From Virgibacillus indicus (lineage in GTDB: Bacteria > Bacillota > Bacilli > Bacillales > Amphibacillaceae): 64,000 nt of DNA. A program made the translations under genes and the position numbers. A model generated the notes under the pieces. The model was not told where the DNA came from, did no database searches, and worked only from the letters and a program-made list of their open reading frames with translations. The stretch spans positions 248,001-312,000 of the forward strand of contig NZ_NPMS01000003.1 of NCBI RefSeq assembly GCF_002266285.1, in the 5' to 3' direction. Below, piece after piece: positions 53,947-63,935 of the stretch; the stretch's first letter is position 1, and the number at the start of each line of letters is the position of its first letter.

Positions 53947-54663
53947 ATGCAGAAGAAATATTTAAATATTTACCATGATCTTGTGAAAAAAATAGAAATG
54001 AACGTGTGGCCTGCAGCAACGAAAATTCCTTCAGAAAATGAATTAAGCAAAATCTATGCAACATCACGAGAAACAATCCGAAAAGCACTGAACCTGTTAT
54101 CGCAAAGTGGCTACATTCAAAAAATCCGCGGGAAAGGCTCGGTCATAATTGGAGTAAACAAATTTGACTTCCCAGTATCAGGTATCATCAGTTTTAAAGA
54201 ACTGACAGCTAATTTAAATCTGAAAGCAAAGACATGGGTAGAAGAGCTTTCTTTAAAGGATATAGATGATGAAGAGATAGCTGGACTGAAAGAACCGGGC
54301 CATGATAATGTGTGGAAGGTTGTTCGGGCAAGAGAAATTTCCGGTGAGAAAATTATATTGGACAAAGATTATTTCAGTACAAAATATGTGCCTTCACTAT
54401 CGCAGAAGGTATGTGAGGATTCGATCTATGATTACCTGGAAAATGAATTGGAATTAGTCATTGGTTTTGCCCGAAAGGAAATAGTTGTTGAAGAGCCAAC
54501 GGAAGAAGACAGACAGTTGCTAGACTTGGAAGGATTTTCAAATGTAGCTGTAATCAAAAGTCAGGTATATTTAGCTGATGCCAGTTTGTTTCAATATACA
54601 GAATCAAGACATAGACCAGATAAATTCCGTTTTGTGGATTTTGCCAGAAGGATAAAGAATTAA
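53947..54663 (+). CDS. treR: GntR-family trehalose operon repressor TreR
   Basis: A 238-residue regulator: an N-terminal winged helix (WPAATKIPSENELSKIYATSRETIRKAL is split over residues 20-47) and a UTRA ligand domain (about 85-230) that should bind trehalose-6-phosphate. It ends the operon it represses. The two palindromes before treP are its likely targets. Confidence 0.92.
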   Translation: MQKKYLNIYHDLVKKIEMNVWPAATKIPSENELSKIYATSRETIRKALNLLSQSGYIQKIRGKGSVIIGVNKFDFPVSGIISFKELTANLNLKAKTWVEELSLKDIDDEEIAGLKEPGHDNVWKVVRAREISGEKIILDKDYFSTKYVPSLSQKVCEDSIYDYLENELELVIGFARKEIVVEEPTEEDRQLLDLEGFSNVAVIKSQVYLADASLFQYTESRHRPDKFRFVDFARRIKN

Positions 54664-54669
54664 TTTAAA

Positions 54670-54703
54670 AAATCTGCTTTTGTCGTGTTGACAAAGCAGA
54701 TTT
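54670..54703 (+). terminator. Terminator of the trehalose operon
   Basis: AAATCTGCTTT with AAAGCAGATTT and a further TTGTC/GAC pairing around the loop; T-rich end. Confidence 0.8.
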
Positions 54704-54715
54704 AATTATGTAGCT

Positions 54716-54750
54716 TATATAAGCAAATATTTATATAGTTATATTATAAT
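54716..54750 (+). promoter_or_regulatory. Probable ArsR operator/promoter
   Basis: TATATAA (54716-54722) and TTATATA (54731-54737) form a spaced palindrome around GCAAATAT, similar to ArsR operators with a central CAAATATT. A -10 TATAAT lies at 54745-54750. Confidence 0.6.
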
Positions 54751-54769
54751 AAATTTGGAGGAGAAATAC

Positions 54770-55114
54770 ATGCTGCAAACAACTATCGAAATGGAGAAAG
54801 CTGCAGTAATTTTAAAACTGCTTGGAGATAAAACTAGGTTAACAATGATGAAATTAATTGATAAGCAGGCTTGCTGTGTCTGTGAATTTGTTGAGATTTT
54901 TCAATTTAGCCAGCCATCCATCAGCCAGCATTTACGTAAATTGAAAGACCTGGGATTGGTAAATGAAGAACGAAAAGGGCAATGGATATTTTACTCTGTA
55001 AATAAAAGTAACGAGTATTATTCATTTATGAAACCGATACTTGATCAACTTCCCGATCAAAACTATAAATTAAAAGAACTGGAAGAACAGGGTACACGAA
55101 TTTCCTGTTGTTAA
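54770..55114 (+). CDS. arsR: ArsR-family arsenic-responsive repressor
   Basis: 114 residues, winged helix. The alpha-3 motif QACCVCEF gives the Cys pair that binds As(III) in this group (ELCVCDL in classical ArsR), the recognition helix reads SQPSISQHLRKLKDLGLV and the protein ends in SCC, a further possible thiol site. ATG 54770 follows GGAGGAG. First gene of arsR-arsB-arsC; 15 bases from arsB. Confidence 0.9.
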   Translation: MLQTTIEMEKAAVILKLLGDKTRLTMMKLIDKQACCVCEFVEIFQFSQPSISQHLRKLKDLGLVNEERKGQWIFYSVNKSNEYYSFMKPILDQLPDQNYKLKELEEQGTRISCC

Positions 55115-55129
55115 ATTGGAGGTATTTTT

Positions 55130-56428
55130 TTGTCAGCAACGCTTATACTCGCAATATTAATTTTCTTAGTAACACTAGTTCTGGTAATTTGGCAGCCAAA
55201 GGGATTAAACATTGGCTGGTCAGCAATAGGCGGTGCTGTTATTGCTTTGTTAGCAGGAGTAGTGGGATTTAATGACGTCATTGAAGTAACGGGAATTGTA
55301 TGGAACGCTACCTTGGCTTTTGTTGCCATTATCCTTATTTCATTGATACTGGACGAAATTGGACTGTTTGAATGGGCGGCATTGCATATGGCACGAATTG
55401 CAAAAGGCAATGGGATAAAGATGTTTATCTATATCAGTCTTTTAGGTTCGGTTGTAGCTGCCCTTTTTGCTAATGATGGAGCGGCACTGATCTTAACGCC
55501 GATCGTGCTTGCAATGGTCCGAAACCTGAATTTCAAAGAAAAAATGATCTTCCCATTCATTATGGCAAGTGGATTTATCGCAGATACGACTTCATTACCA
55601 TTCGTAGTAAGTAATCTTGTTAATATAGTATCCGCTGATTTCTTTGGAATCGGGTTTGTGGAATATGCATCCCGCATGATTATTCCAAACTTATTTTCCT
55701 TGACTGCGACTATTATAGTTTTATTATTCTATTTCAGGAAGAGTATCCCGGAAAGCTATGAAGTATCCAAATTAAGTGAGCCTGCAGAAGCAATCAAGGA
55801 TTTAAAAATGTTCCATTTATCATGGTATGTGCTTGGATTATTGGTCATTGGCTATTTTGTCAGTGAGTTTATCAGCCTTCCTGTTTCCATTGTTGCAGGT
55901 ATTATAGCAATTTTTTTCCTGCTTATGGCGAGAAAGAGCAAAGTGGTGAATACAAAAGCGGTGGTAAAAGGGGCACCATGGGATATCGTATTTTTCTCGC
56001 TGGGCATGTATATAGTGGTTTATGGATTGGGAAATGCTGGTCTGACCAGTGCCTTAGGTGCAGTAATTGAAGCAGCCGCGGAACAAGGATTATTCATTGC
56101 TACAATTGCAATGGGCTTTATTGCCGCTTTCCTGTCATCCATCATGAATAATATGCCAACGGTAATGATTGATGCTTTAGCAATTACCGGAACAAATACA
56201 TCCGGTGTTTTAAAAGAAGCACTTATTTATGCAAACGTAGTTGGTTCAGACTTAGGTCCAAAGATCACACCAATTGGCTCATTAGCAACCCTGGTATGGC
56301 TCCATGTACTATCCCAAAAAGGAGTAAAGATTTCATGGGGAACCTACTTTAAAACAGGGATTGTTTTAACAATACCAATTTTACTTGTTACTTTATTGGG
56401 TCTGTATTTAACATTATTAATTTTTTAA
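55130..56428 (+). CDS. arsB: Arsenite efflux permease ArsB
   Basis: A 432-residue membrane protein with about 12 helices and the ArsB signature regions [32 protein letters not shown] and NNMPTVM. It exports As(III)/Sb(III), driven by the proton gradient; no ArsA gene is present. TTG start follows TTGGAGG. Confidence 0.93.
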   Translation: MSATLILAILIFLVTLVLVIWQPKGLNIGWSAIGGAVIALLAGVVGFNDVIEVTGIVWNATLAFVAIILISLILDEIGLFEWAALHMARIAKGNGIKMFIYISLLGSVVAALFANDGAALILTPIVLAMVRNLNFKEKMIFPFIMASGFIADTTSLPFVVSNLVNIVSADFFGIGFVEYASRMIIPNLFSLTATIIVLLFYFRKSIPESYEVSKLSEPAEAIKDLKMFHLSWYVLGLLVIGYFVSEFISLPVSIVAGIIAIFFLLMARKSKVVNTKAVVKGAPWDIVFFSLGMYIVVYGLGNAGLTSALGAVIEAAAEQGLFIATIAMGFIAAFLSSIMNNMPTVMIDALAITGTNTSGVLKEALIYANVVGSDLGPKITPIGSLATLVWLHVLSQKGVKISWGTYFKTGIVLTIPILLVTLLGLYLTLLIF

Positions 56429-56443
56429 AAAGGAGAATGAAAG

Positions 56444-56863
56444 ATGGCTAAAGGATCAATTTACTTCCTATGCACGGGAAATTCCTGCCGAAGCCAAATG
56501 GCAGAAGGATGGGCGAAAAAATACCTTGGAGATAATTGGGAGGTAAGAAGTGCAGGGTTAGAAGCACATGGCTTAAACCCAAACGCAGTAAAAGCAATGA
56601 ATGAAGTTGAAATTGATATTTCTCATCAACAATCAGAAAAAATTGATGCAGCATTTTTAAATAATGCAACGATAGCAGTTACGTTATGCGGGGATGCAAA
56701 AGATCGCTGTCCAGTAACACCACCACACGTAAAGCGTGAACATTGGGGTTTTGATGACCCAGCCAAAGCAGAAGGTACGGAAGAAGAAGTATGGAAAGTA
56801 TTTCAGCAGGTTCGTGATGAGATAGGAGAACGGATTAAGCAATTCAGTGAAAACGTGAGGTAA
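56444..56863 (+). CDS. arsC: Thioredoxin-coupled arsenate reductase ArsC
   Basis: A 139-residue low-molecular-weight phosphatase-fold enzyme with C10-TGNSC-R16 (the CX5R nucleophile loop) and the redox pair C82 and C89 (LCGDAKDRC). It reduces arsenate to arsenite for ArsB and is recycled by thioredoxin. Length and cysteine numbering match the pI258/B. subtilis type. AAAGGAG in front; terminator behind. Confidence 0.95.
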   Translation: MAKGSIYFLCTGNSCRSQMAEGWAKKYLGDNWEVRSAGLEAHGLNPNAVKAMNEVEIDISHQQSEKIDAAFLNNATIAVTLCGDAKDRCPVTPPHVKREHWGFDDPAKAEGTEEEVWKVFQQVRDEIGERIKQFSENVR

Positions 56864-56904
56864 CGCTCATAACGCTGGAACAACTAAAATACAACACAAA
56901 TAAA

Positions 56905-56927
56905 GAGACTGCGATTACCGCAGTCTC
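56905..56927. terminator. Bidirectional terminator after arsC
   Basis: GAGACTGCG and CGCAGTCTC with a 5-base loop, between convergent genes. Confidence 0.75.
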
Positions 56928-56934
56928 CATTAAC

Positions 56935-57114
56935 TTATGACTTCTTGTTATCCTTCTCATTGGGAATGTATTTTGTAAAATATGCAGCAAATATTAAACA
57001 TATCAGCGCCAGTCCCCAAGAAACAATTCCATTCCATACGAAGTTAATGCGTAAGCCAATAAATAAGATGACTCCACTTAGCGCTATAAAAAAAGCAGTT
57101 AAATATCGCTTCAC
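56935..57114 (-). CDS. Small two-helix membrane protein
   Basis: 59 residues starting MKRYLTAFFIALSGVILFIG, with two membrane helices joined by RINFVWNGIVSW and a charged end (NEKDNKKS). The GTG at 57114 lies 8 bases after GGAG; an in-frame GTG at 57123 overlaps it. Looks like a real small gene; function unknown. Confidence 0.6.
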   Translation of the reverse strand: MKRYLTAFFIALSGVILFIGLRINFVWNGIVSWGLALICLIFAAYFTKYIPNEKDNKKS

Positions 57115-57186
57115 GGTAAACACTCCAAATAATGATATATCATACTATATTATCTATTATAGTATGTGTGTTTTCCCTTTTCTATA

Positions 57187-58140
57187 TTATTGTCCGGCTA
57201 CATCTCTTTTTGTAAAGAATATCCAGGATAAAAATAAAAAGATTACATAGTAGATGACTAACATTATAACTGAAAATCCAAGTGTCATGTCTTCAATCCA
57301 TGGCGAATTTCCATTAACATATTGGCTTAAATCTGTATTAGCAAAAAGAATATACTTTGCCCATGAGCGTTCTGCGAAAAATACAACTATCTGGTTTCCT
57401 GCCATCATCAGAAATATTGCCGTTCCAATTGCAAGGGCGCTATTTCGGAAAATGGTTGAAATCATAAATGCGAATGTAGCCATCATGACTAGATTTACAA
57501 GTTTGAAACCATAACCAGAAACAATTTCATTAATGACAGATACATATTCAAAGCCACCGCTCTTTTCCAATACAACATGTGGGTCAAACCCATTTACGCC
57601 AAAGAAAACAGCTCCGATGATCCAGGAGAACACCAGGACAAACAGTAAAGTGAACAAAGCAAAAAGCAGGACTGAAGTATATTTTGCCAGCAGCATTTTT
57701 GTTCTTGTTATCGGACGGATTAACAGAAGCTTGATCGTTCCCCATCTGAATTCATTCGCTACAATTCCTGCCGCAATAATGATGGTCAATAAACTGACGA
57801 CAGAAAGCAGCAATTGGTTTTCCATAACAAACTGCCAGGCATCATAGCCTTTTGGCTGAATATCATTTTCAAGGTAATAGTTATTTTCTGCAATTAAACT
57901 GGTGTTCATGCCTTCCATAAATTCATCTTGTTCCATTTCCTTTGTCAACTGTTCATTTTCCGCCTGCAATTCCTGACGCCAGTTATCTTCTGTATACTTA
58001 CCACTGGTATCATCAAATGTATTTGTCAGAAAGGCCAGCCCGATAATGATCCCTGCCAGAATAATGTACATAGCCCAGGTTGACTTTCGTATATATGTTT
58101 TTATTAATTCATTGTTAATCAGATTTAAAAAATTACCCAA
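57187..58140 (-). CDS. ABC-2 type transporter permease
   Basis: About 317 residues: one helix near the N-terminus (MYIILAGIIIGLAFL), an extracytoplasmic Glu/Gln-rich loop of about 75 residues, then five helices (ANEFRWGTIKLLLIRPITR marks the cytoplasmic coupling loop of ABC-2 permeases). TTG 58140, 7 bases after GGGGAG, overlaps the ATPase stop by 8 bases; an earlier TTG at 58155 lacks a site. It pairs with the ATPase encoded just upstream. Relatives export peptides, antibiotics or sodium. Confidence 0.8.
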   Translation of the reverse strand: MGNFLNLINNELIKTYIRKSTWAMYIILAGIIIGLAFLTNTFDDTSGKYTEDNWRQELQAENEQLTKEMEQDEFMEGMNTSLIAENNYYLENDIQPKGYDAWQFVMENQLLLSVVSLLTIIIAAGIVANEFRWGTIKLLLIRPITRTKMLLAKYTSVLLFALFTLLFVLVFSWIIGAVFFGVNGFDPHVVLEKSGGFEYVSVINEIVSGYGFKLVNLVMMATFAFMISTIFRNSALAIGTAIFLMMAGNQIVVFFAERSWAKYILFANTDLSQYVNGNSPWIEDMTLGFSVIMLVIYYVIFLFLSWIFFTKRDVAGQ

Positions 58141-59071
58141 TTCTATTCTCCCCAATCAAATCCAAGAATTTATCTTCGAGTGTTGCTTTTGCTGTGCTTA
58201 CCTGGTAAATAGCCAAGTCATGTTGTACAAGTGTTTGAACGATAGCAGGGATTTTTTCTTTTTCAGTTTGGAATACCAATGTACCGTTTGCATGTGTTAC
58301 CTCTATTTCATAATGTTCCCTTAATAGGTTTACTGCCTTATCTTGAGGCTCTGCTTCAAGCTGTACCTGTATTAGATTTTTACTTTCCTCAGGGGATTCA
58401 GCGCCTGTAAAATCGTTCACTGCCTGAATGGCAACAAGCTCACCGTTTTTAATAATACCGATACGGTCACACATCAGTTCAATTTCGGAAAGCAGGTGAC
58501 TGGAAATAATCACAGCAACATTTTCCTCTTCAGCCAGTTTTCGTATATATTGCCGGATTTCTCTAATACCGGACGGATCCAGACCGTTCGTTGGTTCATC
58601 CAAAATTAATACAGATGGCTTATGCAGTAAAGCCTGAGCAATTCCTAAACGCTGCCGCATTCCCAATGAGTATTTTCCGACCTTTTCTTTAATTGGTTTT
58701 TCCAAACCAACAAGTGCAATAGCTTCTTGTATTCGTTCTTTCGTGATTCCTGGAATCATTCGTGCGTAATGCTGCAGGTTTTGCATTCCTGTCATAAATG
58801 GATACATCTCAGGATTTTCTACAATTCCTCCAACTTCACGAATCGCTTCTTTAAACTCTGTTTTGATACTTTTTCCTAAAATACGCACATCTCCATCGGT
58901 CAGCTGCATTAAGCCAACCATCATCCGAATGGTAGTTGTTTTCCCAGCGCCATTTGGACCAATAAATCCAAAAACTTCTCCCTTATTAATGGTAAAAGAT
59001 AAGCCCTTAATTATTTCTTTCTTGCCTATTTTCTTCTTTACATCAATTAATTCCATGGCAACTTCTGACAT
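58133..59071 (-). CDS. ABC transporter ATPase, BcrA/CcmA type
   Basis: A 312-residue ATPase: Walker A GPNGAGKTTT, signature YSLGMRQRLGIAQAL, Walker B VLILDEPTNGLDP, switch IISSHLLSEI, then a C-terminal regulatory extension of about 90 residues. The BcrA-like group commonly protects against bacitracin-like peptides, but the substrate here is unknown. Start 59071 follows AGGTTTT-rich DNA with TGGAGG nearby. Confidence 0.85.
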   Translation of the reverse strand: MSEVAMELIDVKKKIGKKEIIKGLSFTINKGEVFGFIGPNGAGKTTTIRMMVGLMQLTDGDVRILGKSIKTEFKEAIREVGGIVENPEMYPFMTGMQNLQHYARMIPGITKERIQEAIALVGLEKPIKEKVGKYSLGMRQRLGIAQALLHKPSVLILDEPTNGLDPSGIREIRQYIRKLAEEENVAVIISSHLLSEIELMCDRIGIIKNGELVAIQAVNDFTGAESPEESKNLIQVQLEAEPQDKAVNLLREHYEIEVTHANGTLVFQTEKEKIPAIVQTLVQHDLAIYQVSTAKATLEDKFLDLIGENRIG

Positions 59072-59137
59072 ATGTATAAAACCTCCATTATTAATCTATT
59101 AGGTATTACGAAGAAAGAAATAGAAAGGTTTCAATAA

Positions 59138-59172
59138 AAAACACCCTGCTATAAGAAAGCAAGGTGTGTTCG
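59138..59172 (-). terminator. Terminator of the small YfhE-like gene
   Basis: AACACC...GC and GC...GGTGTGTT pair around a short loop; on the minus strand the stem is followed by six T. Confidence 0.6.
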
Positions 59173-59179
59173 ATAAATG

Positions 59180-59338
59180 TTATTTAATTAAATCCGGATT
59201 TTCACTTTTAGCCTGATTTACCCTTTGCCTGCGATACCCGCCAGCAATATCAGCTTGTTTAAAATCCCTTGAATAATGAACTTCCTGTGCATCACTAAGC
59301 TGTTTGTTCTTTGTAGGTTGATACTGTTTATTACTCAT
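59180..59338 (-). CDS. Small YfhE-like protein (52 residues)
   Basis: A short leftward gene: MSNKQYQPTKNKQLSDAQEV, then HYSRDFKQADIAGGYRRQR and an end in ENPDLIK. AAAGGA lies 9 bases before the ATG and a terminator follows. The LSxAQEVxYSRxFKxAD pattern and the Lys/Gln-rich start recall the YfhE family of tiny Bacillus proteins. Role unknown. It is easily missed because of its size. Confidence 0.65.
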   Translation of the reverse strand: MSNKQYQPTKNKQLSDAQEVHYSRDFKQADIAGGYRRQRVNQAKSENPDLIK

Positions 59339-59488
59339 TATTAAAAAATCCTTTCTTCAAAAGATTATCTTTCTATAAAACTGCTTTCCCGAATTTAAAT
59401 AGACTAAAACATATCGGATGCTTTCGGAAAATCGTGAATATAGTTATACTGAAGGTAACTTAAAATTCAAAATATATGGGGTGTAATA

Positions 59489-60661
59489 ATGAGAGAAGTG
59501 GTTATTGTTGATGGCTGCCGTACTGCAGTTGGCAGGAGAAAGGGAATGTTTAAAGACTACCGGCCGGATGAGTTGGCAGCTGTGGTGCTGAATAATTTAG
59601 CAGAACGGTCTAATCTTGATAAAGGAACTGTCGAAGATGTGATTTTAGGCTGTGTTACCCAGGTAAATGAACAAGGCGGAAACATTGCAAGAACTGCTGC
59701 ATTAATTGCTGGTTTTCCAAAACATGTTCCCGGAGTAACCATCGACCGTCAATGCGGTTCGAGTCAGCAGGCAGTGCACTTTGGGGCACAGGCGATTGCT
59801 TCAGGTGATATGGAGATTGTAATTGCGGGTGGTGTTGAAAGCATGACACGTGCACCGATGTTTTTCAATATGGGTGATTCAAAGCCAAGTAAGCAGCTGA
59901 CTGAGAAATATGAAATTGTCAATCAGGGCATATCTGCGGAAAAAATCGCTGACCAATGGAATTTTACTAGAAAGCAATTGGATGAGTTTTCATTGAGCAG
60001 TCATGAAAACGCTTTAAATGCAATCCGTGAAGGAAAATACAAAAAAGAAATTATTCCTGTGGAAGTAACGGGAGAGGATGGATCATTGAACACTATTTCA
60101 GTCGATGAGGGTCCAAGAGAAAATTCTGGCGTGGATGCACTGGGAGGCCTTAAGACTGTATTTAAAGAAGACGGAAAAATCACTGCAGGCAATGCCAGTC
60201 AAATGAGTGATGGTGCAAGTGCAGTACTTTTAATGTCTAAGGAAAAAGCAGAAGAACTGGGGCTGATGCCAAAAGCAAAAATAATCGCAAGAACTGTGGT
60301 TGGTTCAGATCCCACATTAATGCTGACAGGCCCTATTGAAGCGACCCGAAAAGTTCTGGGAAAAGCAAATCTCTCCATTGAAGATATGGACAGATATGAA
60401 GTGAATGAAGCATTTGCTCCGGTACCATTAGCCTGGCTGCAGGACGTTGGAGCAGACCCGGCCAAGCTGAATGTGAATGGCGGTGCTATTGCACTTGGTC
60501 ACCCTCTTGGTGCAACCGGTACAAAATTACTCGTTTCATTAATGCACGAATTGGAACGAATTGATGGAAAATATGGGCTGCTTGCCATCTGTGAAGGTAT
60601 GGGGATGGCAAATGCAACAATTATTGAACGGATTGGGCAGGAGGAGCATGGATGGAACTGA
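59489..60661 (+). CDS. Acetyl-CoA C-acyltransferase (thiolase)
   Basis: A 390-residue thiolase with nucleophile C89 (TIDRQCGSSQQAVH), catalytic His in GGAIALGHPLGATG and a late CEGMGMAN in place of the usual CIGGG. It cleaves 3-ketoacyl-CoA or condenses acetyl-CoA. It is the first of three genes that together could carry out fatty-acid beta-oxidation. Its stop overlaps the next start by 10 bases. Confidence 0.9.
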   Translation: MREVVIVDGCRTAVGRRKGMFKDYRPDELAAVVLNNLAERSNLDKGTVEDVILGCVTQVNEQGGNIARTAALIAGFPKHVPGVTIDRQCGSSQQAVHFGAQAIASGDMEIVIAGGVESMTRAPMFFNMGDSKPSKQLTEKYEIVNQGISAEKIADQWNFTRKQLDEFSLSSHENALNAIREGKYKKEIIPVEVTGEDGSLNTISVDEGPRENSGVDALGGLKTVFKEDGKITAGNASQMSDGASAVLLMSKEKAEELGLMPKAKIIARTVVGSDPTLMLTGPIEATRKVLGKANLSIEDMDRYEVNEAFAPVPLAWLQDVGADPAKLNVNGGAIALGHPLGATGTKLLVSLMHELERIDGKYGLLAICEGMGMANATIIERIGQEEHGWN

Positions 60662-61422
60662 ATGAATTAAGGGCTGTCATAACAGGTGGAGCATCCGGAT
60701 TAGGAGAAGCCACTGTTCGCAAAATCATTGCATCAGGCGGGAAAGCAGCAATTTTTGATTTGAATTGTGAACGTGCAAATACACTGGTTGAGGAACTGGG
60801 AGCAGAAAATGTTCTTTTTCTGGAAACAGATATTACATGCGCCGATCAGACAGAAGAGAGTATGCAGGAGGTTTATGAGAAATTAGGAGCTGTCAATGTG
60901 TTGGTGAACTGTGCCGGGATTGCTACACCCGGTAAGGTTTTAAGCAGGAAAGGGACCATGGAATTATCTGCGTTTGAAAAAGTTGTTAAAGTGAACTTAA
61001 TCGGGACCTTTAATGTTATTCGGGTAGCTGCATCTTATATGAATGAAAACACACCAAATCCTGAAGGAGAACGTGGAGTTATTATAAATACGGCATCTGC
61101 AGCAGCTTATGAAGGACAAATTGGCCAGGCTGCCTACAGCGCTTCAAAAGGTGGAGTAGCCAGTATGACATTACCGCTTGCGAGAGAATTTGCATCAAAA
61201 GGAATTCGGGTAATGGCAATTGCCCCAGGGTTATTTGAAACGCCAATGTTTGATACATTGCCACAGAAAGCGAGAGAAATGCTTGGAGGTACTGTTCCTT
61301 TTCCAAGTCGTCTGGGGAAATCATCGGAATATGCAAGCCTGGCAGAAAGCATCATCACAAATCCAATGCTGAATGGAGAAGTGATGAGGCTGGATGGTGC
61401 ATTGCGCATGCAGCCGAAGTAG
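60652..61422 (+). CDS. SDR-family 3-hydroxyacyl-CoA dehydrogenase
   Basis: 256 residues: NAD motif TGGASGLGEA, D-x-N region (FDLNCE), NCAG, catalytic Ser in NTASAAAYEG and YSASK. Similar to type II 3-hydroxyacyl-CoA dehydrogenases (HSD17B10-like), which fits its place between a thiolase and an acyl-CoA dehydrogenase. Other alcohol substrates are possible. Site GGAGGAG inside the thiolase end. Confidence 0.85.
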   Translation: MELNELRAVITGGASGLGEATVRKIIASGGKAAIFDLNCERANTLVEELGAENVLFLETDITCADQTEESMQEVYEKLGAVNVLVNCAGIATPGKVLSRKGTMELSAFEKVVKVNLIGTFNVIRVAASYMNENTPNPEGERGVIINTASAAAYEGQIGQAAYSASKGGVASMTLPLAREFASKGIRVMAIAPGLFETPMFDTLPQKAREMLGGTVPFPSRLGKSSEYASLAESIITNPMLNGEVMRLDGALRMQPK

Positions 61423-61434
61423 GAGGGAGTATAA

Positions 61435-62583
61435 ATGGGGAAATACCGTTTTGAAACAGAAGAACATGAGCTGTTCCGAAAGACATTGCGCAAGTTTTTG
61501 GAAAATGAAGTGGAGCCAAACTATGAAAAATGGGAAGAGGAACGTCTTATTCCTAAGGACCTTTGGCTGAAACTGGGCGAAATGGGCTTTCTATGTCCAC
61601 ATGTAGAAGAAGCTTATGGCGGGCTAGGACTTGATTTCAGCTATTCTGTAATCATCCTGGAAGAGCTTGAACGGGTTGGTACAAGCTTGACTGGTGTAGG
61701 GCTCCATTCAGATATTGTTGTTCCATACATCGAATCCTATGGAACAGGAGAGCAGAAAAACCGCTGGCTGCCCGGCTGTGTTTCAGGACAGCATATAACA
61801 GCTGTTGCAATGACGGAGCCTGGCGCCGGGTCAGATCTGGCCAATATTAAAACTACTGCCATCCGTGATGGAGATGATTTTATTGTAAATGGACAGAAAA
61901 CATTCATAACAAATGGGATACAGGCAGACCTTGTCTTAGTTGTAGTTAAGACTGATCCAAAAGCAAAACCAAAGCATAGAGGAATAAGTCTGCTGATGGT
62001 AGAGGATGGAATGCAAGGCTTCTCACGTGGCCGGAAACTGGATAAAGTAGGAATGCATGCACAGGATACTGCTGAGCTTTATTTTGAAGATTGTCGTGTT
62101 CCAGCGGCTAATTTGATTGGCGAAGCGGGTAATGGTTTCCGCTATTTGATGGATAAGCTGCAGCAGGAAAGGCTGGTAGTGGCAATCGCGGGTCAGACTG
62201 CATCAGAGGAAATGGTGGAAATGACCCTGGAATATGTGAAATCACGGAAAGCTTTTGGCAAAGCCATTGGCTCCTTTCAGAATACACAGTTTAAATTAGC
62301 TGAAATAGCCACACAAGTGGAGCTTGGCCATTCCTTTTTGGAAGCACTGATTGAGGACCATATTGCAGGAAAGGATATTGTAACAAAAGTATCGATGGCA
62401 AAATACTGGCTGACAGATACTGCAAAGCAAATTGCATCAGAATGTATGCAGCTGCATGGAGGTTATGGCTATATGGAAGAGTATAAAATTGCCAGGAGAT
62501 ACCGGGATGTGCCTGTAGCAGCAATTTATGCAGGAACAAATGAAGTGATGAAGATGATTATTGGGAAAAACATGGGACTATAA
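61435..62583 (+). CDS. Acyl-CoA dehydrogenase, long-chain (LCAD)-like
   Basis: A 382-residue FAD enzyme: AMTEPGAGSDLANIKTTA, FITNGI, a middle beta domain and a C-terminal helical domain with MQLHGGYGYMEEYKIARRYRD. At the place of the MCAD catalytic Glu (YEGT) it has YAGTNE; instead Glu occurs in LQQERLVVA, the LCAD/isovaleryl-type position. No enoyl-CoA hydratase is in this operon. AGGAGGGAG in front. Confidence 0.9.
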   Translation: MGKYRFETEEHELFRKTLRKFLENEVEPNYEKWEEERLIPKDLWLKLGEMGFLCPHVEEAYGGLGLDFSYSVIILEELERVGTSLTGVGLHSDIVVPYIESYGTGEQKNRWLPGCVSGQHITAVAMTEPGAGSDLANIKTTAIRDGDDFIVNGQKTFITNGIQADLVLVVVKTDPKAKPKHRGISLLMVEDGMQGFSRGRKLDKVGMHAQDTAELYFEDCRVPAANLIGEAGNGFRYLMDKLQQERLVVAIAGQTASEEMVEMTLEYVKSRKAFGKAIGSFQNTQFKLAEIATQVELGHSFLEALIEDHIAGKDIVTKVSMAKYWLTDTAKQIASECMQLHGGYGYMEEYKIARRYRDVPVAAIYAGTNEVMKMIIGKNMGL

Positions 62584-62651
62584 ATAAAAGCTATAATCTT
62601 CTCTTTTAAGGGTATATTGATAGATATATCGGAACGAGAGGAGAAAATAGC

Positions 62652-63935
62652 TTGAACCGCACTAAATTTTGGATTGATACAAGAGACAGTTTCTGGTTTG
62701 TACCATTAATTTACACTAGCATTTCCGTCCTGCTTGTATTTGCAATTAATATATTGGATTCATGGCTTATTGATAGTTTTAAAGAAGGTATTCCTAAGCT
62801 GCTGGTTACTGATAAAGATGTATCCATTGAATTATATGGTTCACTGGCAACAGCCATTTTAACAATGACTACAATCAGCTTTTCAGTCATCATGGTTGTC
62901 CTGACTACCTATTCAACGCAATTTTCACCGAGAACCCTGCAGGATTTCATGCGAAGCAAAGTAACTCATCATGTTCTGGGTGTATATTGCTTTGGTTTCA
63001 CCTTTGCATTATTAAATCTAGTGATTGTAGGAAAAAACAATGTAATTGCCGGACCAATTTTTATGGTGATTATTGCCCTTTTTTGTTTAGCCTTTTTTGT
63101 GTTTTTCATCCACCATTCTGCAAGATGGCTGCAGGTGAACAGTCTGATTGGCAAAATACGGAATGATGCCGTAAAAGTGATTCAGCATGTATATAAAAAG
63201 GAAAACTATGAGGAATATGAAAAATGGGATGAAGATGAAATTGATGAAATTAAGGAAATGCAGAAAACGGATATTTATACAATCAGATCAGGTTATGTGC
63301 AAATAATAGAATGGAATAAGCTGGTGAACTATACTGAAAAGAATCAATGCACGATTGATCTGCATGTCCAAGTCGGTGATTTTATCCCTAAAGGTTTTCC
63401 TTTACTAAGTGTCTATAATCATGAATCGGATTATAAATTAGAAGAAATTAATCATATTCTGGTTGTTGGAGATGAACGGACAGATATTCAGGATGCAGAA
63501 TTCATGATACAGAAACTGGTTGAAATTTCTTTGAAAGCAATCTCGCCGGCTATTAATGATCCGCATACAGCGATTAATTGCATCAACCGGATTGGTGTTT
63601 TGCTTATCGAAATAGGGGAGCAATACAAAGAAATTAAATATATTGCGGACAGAAGCGGGAATTTGCGAATATTGAATCACCCCAAGAAATATGAGGATTA
63701 TTTGTATAAAAGCTTTTACCAAATCAGATATTATGGAAAAAGCGATGTTTCCGTCATGTACAGTTTAATTGAAGTACTGTACAAAATTGCATTAGTCAGT
63801 GATGATGCAATCAAAGAGAAAGTCTGGAAGTTCCATCACTACATCGTGGACAATATAAAGTGGGATTCATTGTCCAATTTGGATTATAATCATTTAACAG
63901 CAATCTACGAAAAATTCGAATACTGCTGCAAATAA
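62652..63935 (+). CDS. DUF2254 membrane protein
   Basis: 427 residues with four membrane helices in the first 165 residues (FVPLIYTSISVLLVFAINIL, TAILTMTTISFSVIMVVLTTY, VLGVYCFGFTFALLNLVIVG, FMVIIALFCLAFFVFFI) and a cytoplasmic C-terminal domain with DLHVQVGDFIPKGFPLLSVY and AISPAINDPHTAINCINRIG, hallmarks of DUF2254. Function unknown. TTG 62652 follows GAGAGGAG. Confidence 0.8.
   Translation: MNRTKFWIDTRDSFWFVPLIYTSISVLLVFAINILDSWLIDSFKEGIPKLLVTDKDVSIELYGSLATAILTMTTISFSVIMVVLTTYSTQFSPRTLQDFMRSKVTHHVLGVYCFGFTFALLNLVIVGKNNVIAGPIFMVIIALFCLAFFVFFIHHSARWLQVNSLIGKIRNDAVKVIQHVYKKENYEEYEKWDEDEIDEIKEMQKTDIYTIRSGYVQIIEWNKLVNYTEKNQCTIDLHVQVGDFIPKGFPLLSVYNHESDYKLEEINHILVVGDERTDIQDAEFMIQKLVEISLKAISPAINDPHTAINCINRIGVLLIEIGEQYKEIKYIADRSGNLRILNHPKKYEDYLYKSFYQIRYYGKSDVSVMYSLIEVLYKIALVSDDAIKEKVWKFHHYIVDNIKWDSLSNLDYNHLTAIYEKFEYCCK

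Noticed and set aside
55130..56428. Na+/H+ antiporter of the NhaD type
   Set aside because: The fold is related, but the gene lies between arsR and arsC and carries ArsB motifs.
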